The notes beneath the pieces are model-generated. The model had not been told where the DNA came from. It was given only the letters and a program-made list of their open reading frames with translations, and did no database searches. The translations under genes and the position numbers were made by a program. A stretch of 7,478 bases of DNA from Chitinophagaceae bacterium. Lineage in GTDB: Bacteria; Bacteroidota; Bacteroidia; Chitinophagales; Chitinophagaceae. The stretch covers positions 1 through 7,478 of the forward strand of contig JAACZX010000505.1 in assembly GCA_009996555.1 (NCBI GenBank). The letters run 5' to 3'. Position 1 is the first letter of the stretch. The number at the start of each line of letters is the position of its first letter. Of this stretch, positions 1 to 5,711 are shown one piece after another.

Positions 1-795
1 ACAACCAAGATCCATAGTGTGGCGGGTAAGCTTCCCGAAAATGCCACGCTCATTTCAAAGCGGCCGTTCCGTTCGCCTCACCATACAATTTCTGATGTTG
101 CACTTGTAGGAGGAGGTGGCAATCCGCAGCCTGGTGAAATTTCACTGGCGCATAACGGCGTATTGTTTCTGGATGAATTACCTGAATTTAAACGAACGGT
201 GCTGGAAGTTATGCGCCAACCAATGGAAGAAAGAAGAGTAACGATCTCAAGGGCAAAAGTGGCGCTTGATTTTCCTGCATCGTTCATGCTTATTTCTTCG
301 ATGAACCCCTGCCCCTGTGGTTTTTACAATCATCCTGAAAAAGAATGTACCTGTCCGCCCGGTGCTGTACAGAAATATTTAAATAAAATATCCGGTCCAT
401 TGTTAGACCGTATCGATCTGCATGTAGAAGTTACGCCTGTACCTTTCAGCGAACTGTCGAAGAATGAAAACAGTGAAACAAGTGCGGTTATACGTGAGCG
501 TGTAATTGCAGCAAGGGAAATTCAAATGGAGCGTTACAAAAATGTGGAAGGTATTTATGCCAATGCTCAAATGAGCAGCAAACAACTGAAAGAAATATGT
601 GTGATATCGCAAGCCGGGCAAACTCTGTTGAAAGCTGCCATGGATAAACTAAACCTGAGTGCAAGAGCTTACGACAGGATATTAAAAGTTAGTCGTACCA
701 TTGCCGATCTTGCACAAAGCGATGATATAAAAATTGAACACCTGGCTGAGGCAATACAATACCGAAGCCTTGACCGGGAAGGATGGGCAGGGTGA
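1..795 (+). CDS. comM: ComM/YifB-family Mg-chelatase-like AAA+ ATPase, C-terminal part (5' end outside window)
   Basis: The reading frame is open from base 1 (TTKIHSVAGK...), so the gene starts upstream; the GTG at 19 is an internal valine. About 264 residues are present against roughly 500 for the family, so the N-terminal Lon-like domain and Walker A are missing. Visible parts are the RSPHHT segment, Walker B GVLFLDELPEF (acidic pair at about 172-177), the sensor-1-like SSMNPCPCG, a four-cysteine loop (CPC followed by CTC), the LLDRIDLHVEV segment with the likely arginine finger, and the C-terminal helical Mg_chelatase_C domain (SARAYDRILKVSRTIADL, then a YRSLDR ending). In proteobacteria ComM is a hexameric helicase that promotes branch migration during natural transformation; in Bacteroidota the role is mostly assigned by homology. 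It is probably a conserved flanking gene, unrelated to the polysaccharide genes that follow. The family call is very secure, the function less so. Confidence 0.95.
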   Translation, partial: TTKIHSVAGKLPENATLISKRPFRSPHHTISDVALVGGGGNPQPGEISLAHNGVLFLDELPEFKRTVLEVMRQPMEERRVTISRAKVALDFPASFMLISSMNPCPCGFYNHPEKECTCPPGAVQKYLNKISGPLLDRIDLHVEVTPVPFSELSKNENSETSAVIRERVIAAREIQMERYKNVEGIYANAQMSSKQLKEICVISQAGQTLLKAAMDKLNLSARAYDRILKVSRTIADLAQSDDIKIEHLAEAIQYRSLDREGWAG

Positions 796-808
796 GAAAT
801 AAATAACT

Positions 809-1615
809 ATGCTGGATTTTTATCTTTTAATTCCATGTTACAATAATCTTGAAGGTCTCATTGTATCGTTACGCTCAGTAGAATATCATAAAGAAAAATA
901 TGCTGTGCTGCTGGTAGATGATGGCAGCCAGGTACCCATCACTCTTTCTCTGTTGCCAAAAGATCTGCAGCAAAAACATACAATTGAGATTATAACCCTT
1001 CCTGAAAACAAAGGTATTACCGAGGCATTGAATACAGGCCTGCGAATAATTCTGGAGCGAAACAATGCACTTTACACTGCCCGCTTGGATTGCGGTGACG
1101 TCTGCATGCCTGATCGTTTTTACAAGCAGATTAACTTTTTAAGTGTAAACACTCATGTATCACTACTTGGTTCTATTTGTTTATTTGCTGATGCAAAAAG
1201 AAAAACAACCTATGTTTACCATTCTGCAGAAAAGCATAGTGCCATTTGTAAACAAATGCATTTAAAATGCAGCTTTATTCATCCCACGGTTGTTTTCCGG
1301 AATGAAAGTATTAAAGACACTGAGTTATACCCCGATAATTTCCCTTATGCAGAAGACTATGCTTTCTTTTTTGAGCTGACAAAAAAAAATCAAACACATA
1401 TTTTGCAGGAAATACTGCTGCATACGCAGATAAATACGAAAGGAATCAGTGTAAAAAAACGAAAGCAGCAGATAAAATCAAAAATCAATGTTATAAAACA
1501 CTATGGTGATAACAAACAGTTGATTTTTTTTGGTATTTTCAAACAATATATCTCACTTTTGCTGCCTTATAAATTCATTCTTTTCGTCAAGAATGTAATA
1601 TCCCATCCACATTAA
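809..1615 (+). CDS. Family 2 (GT-A fold) glycosyltransferase
   Basis: This 268-residue protein begins with the GT2 signature: the LIPCYNN strand at residues 7-13, VDDGS at 36-40 (nucleotide-binding acid), PENKGITEALNTG at 65-77, and the metal/nucleotide site at 91-97 written ARLDCGD, where relatives usually read RxDaDD. HPTVVFR lies at 158-164 and the acidic AEDY (181-184) occupies the catalytic-base region. Residues 238-263 are strongly hydrophobic with scattered lysines and may dock the enzyme on the inner membrane. It would transfer a sugar from a nucleotide donor to a lipid-linked glycan; donor and acceptor cannot be read from sequence. The start is the ATG 13 nt after the ComM stop, with no Shine-Dalgarno sequence. 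Small spacing suggests read-through from the ComM unit. Homopolymer runs (A9 at 1381-1389, T8 at 1524-1531) lie inside the gene, but the frame is intact. Confidence 0.9.
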   Translation: MLDFYLLIPCYNNLEGLIVSLRSVEYHKEKYAVLLVDDGSQVPITLSLLPKDLQQKHTIEIITLPENKGITEALNTGLRIILERNNALYTARLDCGDVCMPDRFYKQINFLSVNTHVSLLGSICLFADAKRKTTYVYHSAEKHSAICKQMHLKCSFIHPTVVFRNESIKDTELYPDNFPYAEDYAFFFELTKKNQTHILQEILLHTQINTKGISVKKRKQQIKSKINVIKHYGDNKQLIFFGIFKQYISLLLPYKFILFVKNVISHPH

Positions 1616-1622
1616 AATCAAA

Positions 1623-1654
1623 AAAGAACATTAAAATTCATAACTGTGTTCTTT
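1623..1654 (+). terminator. Inverted repeat after the GT2 gene, possible weak terminator
   Basis: AAAGAACA (1623-1630) and TGTTCTTT (1647-1654) form a perfect 8-bp inverted repeat with a 16-nt loop, starting 7 nt after the GT2 stop codon. Its position fits an end-of-transcript hairpin. The stem is low in GC and only TTTAAG follows instead of a U-tract, so it would be a poor intrinsic terminator. It could also be chance or part of an operator. The right arm overlaps the first copy of the ATAACTGTG direct repeat. Confidence 0.3.
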
Positions 1655-1668
1655 AAGCTATAACTGTG
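1640..1668. repeat. Two 9-bp direct repeats at exact 20-bp spacing, candidate operator
   Basis: ATAACTGTG occurs at 1640-1648 and again at 1660-1668. The 20-bp period is close to two helical turns, which would put both copies on the same DNA face. The downstream copy ends 23 nt before the -7 box, where the -33 element of a Bacteroidota promoter would lie. This is the arrangement expected of tandem regulator sites. No regulator gene is in the window, so a role in regulation is inference. Confidence 0.4.
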
Positions 1669-1691
1669 CAATCATTTAGCAATGTACAAGG

Positions 1692-1700
1692 TACCTTTGC
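1692..1700 (+). promoter_or_regulatory. Bacteroidota-type promoter (-7 box) for the GT4 gene and possibly the genes behind it
   Basis: TACCTTTGC matches the TAnnTTTG -7 consensus used by the primary sigma factor of Bacteroidota. It lies in the longest intergenic gap, 72 nt before the GT4 start codon. Transcription would start near 1705-1707, giving a leader of about 65 nt. A good -33 TTTG is not visible at the usual 19-21 nt spacing; TGTG at 1665-1668 is the nearest approximation. This suggests an activated or weak promoter. Confidence 0.6.
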
Positions 1701-1731
1701 AACGATTTGTTGGAATCAGGTGTCAGCATAG

Positions 1732-1747
1732 TTTAGTGTCAACTAAA
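1732..1747 (+). other. Small hairpin in the GT4 leader
   Basis: TTTAGT (1732-1737) and ACTAAA (1742-1747) are exact inverse complements around a GTCA loop, 25 nt upstream of the GT4 ATG. The hexamer GTGTCA is also repeated at 1720-1725 and 1736-1741. The stem is AT-rich and short, so stability is low; it could slightly affect leader structure or be chance. Confidence 0.2.
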
Positions 1748-1772
1748 ACTGAGAAAAATACTAATATCTGTA

Positions 1773-2846
1773 ATGAGAATAGTTCATGTAGTAGAACCAT
1801 TTGCCTCCGGGGTAGTAACCTTTGTAAAATCGCTGGTAGAACATTTACCGGGCGATTATCATATTGTTGTACATGGTGAGCGGCCTGAAGTAATGGAAAA
1901 AGCACAGGTGAAAAAACTGTTCCCCCCACATCAGGTAAAGTTTATCCATTGGAAATCAGCTCAAAGAGGACTGCATCTCACGAAAGATCTTAAAGCATTA
2001 TTTGAACTCTATTCAATATTGAAACGTTTTCGTGATGTTGATGCAATACATCTTCATTCTTCAAAAAGCGGGTTCATAGGCAGACTGGCATGCAGAATGC
2101 TCAAAATAAAAAATGTTATTTATACACCTAATGGTGCGCCATTTCTGGCAAAAGACAGCCGCTTTAAACGTTCGCTTTACAAACAACTTGAATTGCTTGG
2201 TCATTCATTTGGCGGCAAAGTAGTGTGCGTATCAGCATCAGAAGCAGAAGCATACAAACAGCTCGGCATCGATGCCAGTTATATCAACAATGGCACAAAT
2301 GCATCGCAAATGCGGGCTGTAAGCCAGGAGTTGATAACAACAAACAAGTTCGTCATTGCATTTACCGGGCGCATATTAGCCCAAAAGAACCCACGAAAGT
2401 TCAATGAAATTGCAAGTCAGTTCAAAGCATATCCACATGTGGAATTTGTGTGGATTGGAGATGGTGCCGAAAGAAATGCATTAACATCCCCCAACATTCG
2501 TATAACCGGGTGGCTTACTGAAGATGAAGTAAAAGAAGAATTGGGAAAAGCTTCCCTCTATCTTTCTACTGCAGATTACGAAGGTCTTTCTTTTGGCGTG
2601 CTGGATGCAATGGCAATGGGAAAGCCATTGATCCTTTCAAACTGTACAGGAAACAAAGACATTATACACTATGGTGTAAATGGTGACCTCTACGATTCTG
2701 TTACACAAGCCTGCACGCAAATACTTTACTATATCAATAATCCTTCAATGCTTGAAGCAATGGGTACATACTCAAAAGATTTGTGCACCACAGAATTTAA
2801 TGCAGCCAGCAGTGCAGGAAATTATCGAATTGCTTACGCCTATTAA
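1773..2846 (+). CDS. GT-B fold glycosyltransferase, GT4 type
   Basis: The protein has 357 residues with the two-lobed GT-B pattern. The N-terminal lobe opens with MRIVHVVEPFASGV (the loop that usually contacts the acceptor) and contains HLHSSKSGFIGR at 93-104 and YTPNGAPFL at 117-125. VVCVSASE at 150-157 and YINNGT at 170-175 close that lobe. The C-terminal lobe has FTGRILAQKNP (197-207), WIGDGAE (227-233), ITGWL (244-248) and the donor-site segment YEGLSFGVLDAMAMGKP (269-285). The canonical E-x7-E motif is E-x7-D here (E270, D278), a conservative change. It probably adds one sugar to a lipid-linked intermediate on the cytoplasmic face with retention of configuration, as GT4 members do; the substrate is unknown. 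The ATG at 1773 follows an A-rich leader and the promoter at 1692. It ends 23 nt before the coiled-coil gene. Confidence 0.92.
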   Translation: MRIVHVVEPFASGVVTFVKSLVEHLPGDYHIVVHGERPEVMEKAQVKKLFPPHQVKFIHWKSAQRGLHLTKDLKALFELYSILKRFRDVDAIHLHSSKSGFIGRLACRMLKIKNVIYTPNGAPFLAKDSRFKRSLYKQLELLGHSFGGKVVCVSASEAEAYKQLGIDASYINNGTNASQMRAVSQELITTNKFVIAFTGRILAQKNPRKFNEIASQFKAYPHVEFVWIGDGAERNALTSPNIRITGWLTEDEVKEELGKASLYLSTADYEGLSFGVLDAMAMGKPLILSNCTGNKDIIHYGVNGDLYDSVTQACTQILYYINNPSMLEAMGTYSKDLCTTEFNAASSAGNYRIAYAY

Positions 2847-2869
2847 TTACACGATAACACTAATCAACA

Positions 2870-3262
2870 ATGGAAGCACAGGGAAACACACAATTACAAG
2901 ACACGGGCAAACTAGTTGCCTTAGCAGGCAAGCTGAAAGATCTTCCTTTAGAAGATGTGCTTCGGCAGGTTTATACGCAACTGCTTGCAGAAAATGAGTA
3001 CAAGCGTGATCGTATTGAAGAACTGATCGAACGATTGAAAAAGCTGGAACAACAGGTACAGCTTGAGCAAAAGGAAAAAGCAGAACTGGCCCATTCCTTA
3101 AAAGCCGAAGAACGTAAACAGGATGGTACCAAACAACTTGTAAATAAACTGCTGGAAGATATACGCCGTTACCAGAATGATATTGAGTGGTATAAGCGGA
3201 CGTATGAAAAGAGAAGTTTCTTAGGGGTTTTAAGAGAAAAATTTCGAGGGAAAATGAAATAG
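2870..3262 (+). CDS. Small coiled-coil protein of unknown function
   Basis: This is a 130-residue soluble protein with no signal peptide or membrane span. Residues about 35-105 are dominated by E, K, Q, R and L with heptad-like spacing (ENEYKRDRIEELIERLKKLE, then further E/K/Q-rich helix to ELAHSLKAEERK), which predicts a long coiled coil. The end is more distinctive: NDIEWYKRTYEKRS at 103-116, then FLGVLREKFRGKMK, a basic amphipathic tail. Endings of this kind are, from memory, found at the C-termini of glycan enzymes in related bacteria, so this may be a detached enzyme tail that works as a scaffold, ruler or membrane anchor. The start ATG is preceded by an A/C-rich stretch (CTAATCAACA). 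The stop is TAG, and 51 nt without a clear promoter follow before rfbC. Its place between a glycosyltransferase and sugar-synthesis genes supports a glycan-assembly role; no enzymatic function should be assigned. Confidence 0.8.
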   Translation: MEAQGNTQLQDTGKLVALAGKLKDLPLEDVLRQVYTQLLAENEYKRDRIEELIERLKKLEQQVQLEQKEKAELAHSLKAEERKQDGTKQLVNKLLEDIRRYQNDIEWYKRTYEKRSFLGVLREKFRGKMK

Positions 3263-3313
3263 GGAATTATAGAAATACATACACAAAATTTCGACCTAAT
3301 AACTAAAACTAAA

Positions 3314-3883
3314 ATGGAATTTACAGTTGAAAAAACGGAGATCAGAGACTTACTTATTATTACTCCCGAAATATTTAAAGATGATAGAGGGTTCTTTACT
3401 GAAAGTTACAGAAAGGACAAGTTTACCGAATTTGGGCTTGACTTTGAATTTGTGCAGGACAATCACTCTCGTTCTTCCAAAGGAGTTGTACGAGGCTTGC
3501 ATTTTCAATGGGAGCCGCCAATGGGCAAACTCATGAGAGTTACACAAGGTGCGGCTTTCCTTGTTGCTGTTGACATTAGAATAGGCTCTCCTACTTTGGG
3601 AAAATGGATTGGAGTCGAAGCTTCTGTTGATAACCGAAAGCAGGTTTATGCACCTGCTGGCTTTGCCAGGGGCTTCTGTGTTATGAGTGATTTTGCAGAA
3701 ATACAATACAAGTGCACTGGTACATATACTACTAATAAAGCGGAATCAGGTGTTTTGTGGAATGATCCTGCCATAGGAATTAACTGGCCGGTAACTGACC
3801 CTATACTATCAAAGAAAGATGAAGTAGCACAAACACTTGCAGACTGGTTACAAAAACCAGACTCAAAAAATTTCACTTACTAA
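3314..3883 (+). CDS. rfbC: dTDP-4-dehydrorhamnose 3,5-epimerase (RmlC type)
   Basis: At 189 residues it has the normal family length and the cupin jelly-roll sequence pattern. DRGFFTESY lies at 24-32, QDNHSRSSKGVVRGLHFQ at 48-65 with catalytic His63, and GKLMRVTQGAAF at 71-82. YAPAGFARGF is at 112-121, YKCTGTY at 132-138 with active-site Tyr138, and WNDPAIGINWP at 149-159. LSKKD at 165-169 carries the Asp that pairs with the catalytic His. RmlC epimerises C3 and C5 of dTDP-4-keto-6-deoxyglucose in dTDP-L-rhamnose synthesis. One active-site position differs: many RmlC proteins read GFAHGF where this has GFARGF (R119). The start ATG follows CTAAAACTAAA with no Shine-Dalgarno. The gene lies 20 nt before the SDR gene and two genes before RmlD, which supports a deoxysugar pathway. 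A related 3-epimerase acting on another nucleotide sugar is possible. Confidence 0.93.
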   Translation: MEFTVEKTEIRDLLIITPEIFKDDRGFFTESYRKDKFTEFGLDFEFVQDNHSRSSKGVVRGLHFQWEPPMGKLMRVTQGAAFLVAVDIRIGSPTLGKWIGVEASVDNRKQVYAPAGFARGFCVMSDFAEIQYKCTGTYTTNKAESGVLWNDPAIGINWPVTDPILSKKDEVAQTLADWLQKPDSKNFTY

Positions 3884-3903
3884 TTATTCTTTAAACATAA
3901 AAC

Positions 3904-4857
3904 ATGAAGATTCTCATTGCCGGCGGTGCCGGCTATATAGGAAGTGCCCTAATCCCTAAGCTTTTAGAAAGAGGATACGATATTGACGTTATTGACTTGT
4001 TATGGTTTGGCAATCAGCTTCCGCCTGAAGTGAAAGTTATTCAAAAAGATATTTTTGAGTTGCATGAAGATGAATTAAAAGAATATGAGCAGGTGATGTT
4101 TTTGGCTGGCCTTTCTAATGATCCAATGGCCGAATTTTCTCCTGCAAAAAATTTCATATTTAATGCTGCGTCTCCTTCATACCTGGCTTACATTGCAAAG
4201 AGAGCAGGAGTAAAAAAATTCATTTACGCCAGCTCCTGTTCTGTATATGGGTATACGGTAAACGAATTATATGATGAAACAGCTCCAGCTGTCTCAAACT
4301 ATCCATATGGTATATCTAAATTACAAGGAGAAGAAGGTGTTTTAGGAATGGCTGATAAAAACTTTTCAGTGATTTGTTTTAGAAAAGGTACAGTTAGTGG
4401 TTATAGCCCAAGGATGAGGCTTGATCTTATTGTAAATACGATGTTCAAAACAGCCCTGCAATCTGGACAGATTACTGTTAATAACCCATCAATTTGGCGC
4501 CCAATTCTGAGCATTGAAGATGCAGTAAGTGGCTACATAAGGGCTATTGAAAGCTCGGAAAGCATAACAGGTGTATTCAACCTGTCAAGTGGTAACTATA
4601 CAGTTGGAGAAGTTGCTGATCTTGTAAAAGAAGCTGTAGAAAAAAATCTTGGTAAACAAGTTAAGCTAAATATTAAAAATGTAAAGGATTTCAGAAACTA
4701 CAAAGTCACTAACGAAAAGGCCATTACTACTTTGAGTTTTAAGCCTAAGCATGATGTGTCTGCAATTTTAGATAACCTGATAGTGAATATGGATAAGTTT
4801 AAAGATTTCGATAATCCTGCATTTTATAATATTCAAATGTTTAAACAACTTAATTAA
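3904..4857 (+). CDS. NAD(P)-dependent epimerase/dehydratase, extended SDR family
   Basis: This 317-residue protein has the GGAGYIGS dinucleotide-binding loop (G7, G10, G13), an acidic residue closing strand 2 (D31, pointing to NAD(H) over NADP(H)), FLAGLSNDP at 66-74 in the NAAxx position, the SSCSVYG strand at 110-116, and the catalytic YGISK (Y135, K139). FRKGTVSGYSPRMR at 159-172 and WRPILSIEDA further on belong to the substrate-binding C-terminal lobe. These features place it with nucleotide-sugar epimerases and 4,6-dehydratases, but the exact reaction cannot be read. It is not a standard RmlB: the conserved RmlB active-site wording is not seen. Sitting between RmlC and RmlD it may convert the same 4-keto intermediate into another deoxysugar, or act on an unrelated sugar. 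It begins 20 nt after rfbC and its TAA overlaps the ATG of the next gene by one base. Confidence 0.9.
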   Translation: MKILIAGGAGYIGSALIPKLLERGYDIDVIDLLWFGNQLPPEVKVIQKDIFELHEDELKEYEQVMFLAGLSNDPMAEFSPAKNFIFNAASPSYLAYIAKRAGVKKFIYASSCSVYGYTVNELYDETAPAVSNYPYGISKLQGEEGVLGMADKNFSVICFRKGTVSGYSPRMRLDLIVNTMFKTALQSGQITVNNPSIWRPILSIEDAVSGYIRAIESSESITGVFNLSSGNYTVGEVADLVKEAVEKNLGKQVKLNIKNVKDFRNYKVTNEKAITTLSFKPKHDVSAILDNLIVNMDKFKDFDNPAFYNIQMFKQLN

Positions 4858-5711
4858 TGAAAATTGCCATAATTGGAGCAACTGGTCAACTTGGAAGTGA
4901 TCTTTTTGGTGAACTTTCTAAAAAAAATGACGTTGTAGGTCTTACCCATGCTGATATAGAGATCACGGACATTGACAGTGTAAACAACATTGTTAAAGCT
5001 ATTAAACCCGATATTATAATAAATACAGCGGCATACCACGTTGTACCCGAAGCTGAGAAGTTTCCAGAAAAAGCATTTCTTATCAACGGCTCTGCGGTGT
5101 TAAATCTCGCAAAAGTCTGCCAGGATAATAAAATAAAATTCGTTCATTACAGCACTGATTATGTTTTTGATGGAAAAAAGCAGGCACCGTATACAGAAAA
5201 AGATGCACCAAATCCCTTAAACGTATACGCAAATACAAAACTTTCCGGCGAGCATTTTGCATTGAATTATTGTGACTATACTTATGTAATAAGAGTTTCC
5301 GGTATTTACGGTTCAGTCCCATGCCGAGCAAAAGGCGGAAACTTTGTAACTACCATGTTGAAATTGGCAAAAGAAAAACCAGAGGTAAGGGTGGTGAATG
5401 ATGAAGTATTAACTCCTACTCCCACCTACTGGATTGCGAAAAATACAGATGAGTTGATTAAAACAGACGCTTTCGGCTTATACCACATGAGTTGCGAAGG
5501 ACAAGTATCATGGTATGAGTTTGCAAAAACTATTTGGGAGACATTGAAGTTAAAAACACCGCTATATCCTGCTAGCGTGAAAGATTTTCCGTTGGTAGTT
5601 AAACGCCCATTCTATTCTGTGATGGAGAATCAAAACCTTAAAAGAGCAGGTATTGATATTATACCGGATTGGAAAGAAGCATTGATAAAATTTTTAAATA
5701 CATCATTGTAA
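4857..5711 (+). CDS. rfbD: dTDP-4-dehydrorhamnose reductase (RmlD type)
   Basis: This is a 284-residue SDR of the RmlD/RfbD family. Seen are GATGQLGSDL at 7-16, a short second lobe with HADIEITD at 31-38, INTAAYHVVPEAE at 55-67, the YSTDYVFDG signature at 98-106, and the catalytic YANTK (Y124, K128). RVSGIYG lies at 146-152, and the late RP..S segment at 250-254 matches the family's RPxxS substrate-binding piece. RmlD reduces the C4 keto group of dTDP-4-dehydro-L-rhamnose with NAD(P)H, the last step to dTDP-L-rhamnose. The usual DQxGxPT loop is replaced by NDEVLTPTPT (181-190), so a close relative with another 4-keto sugar cannot be excluded. The start is set by the TAATG overlap with the preceding SDR, and the next gene starts in the same way. 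Both junctions imply translational coupling. Confidence 0.9.
   Translation: MKIAIIGATGQLGSDLFGELSKKNDVVGLTHADIEITDIDSVNNIVKAIKPDIIINTAAYHVVPEAEKFPEKAFLINGSAVLNLAKVCQDNKIKFVHYSTDYVFDGKKQAPYTEKDAPNPLNVYANTKLSGEHFALNYCDYTYVIRVSGIYGSVPCRAKGGNFVTTMLKLAKEKPEVRVVNDEVLTPTPTYWIAKNTDELIKTDAFGLYHMSCEGQVSWYEFAKTIWETLKLKTPLYPASVKDFPLVVKRPFYSVMENQNLKRAGIDIIPDWKEALIKFLNTSL

Noticed and set aside
78..621. Reverse-strand open frames of about 70 codons within the ComM-like gene
   Set aside because: They lie wholly opposite a strongly conserved coding sequence, encode low-complexity residues with no recognisable domain, and have no promoter or initiation context.
1682..1929. Short forward and reverse frames around the GT4 start
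   Set aside because: The forward frame begins within the promoter and overlaps the GT4 gene in another frame. The reverse frame is antisense to it. Neither has coding character.
3263..3313. A promoter between the coiled-coil gene and rfbC
   Set aside because: No TAnnTTTG box is visible in the 51-nt gap. The shared AACTAAAACT with the GT4 leader (1741-1750 and 3301-3310) sits at different distances from the start codons and is explained by A-rich leaders.
3350..3876. Reverse-strand open frames (118 and 76 codons) opposite rfbC
   Set aside because: rfbC is unambiguous by motif content and length. The antisense products show no family features.
5669..5711. Earlier in-frame ATG for the first methyltransferase
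   Set aside because: It lies inside rfbD, whereas the ATG at 5711 gives the same TAATG overlap seen at the preceding junction, so the extra 14 residues are unlikely to be translated.
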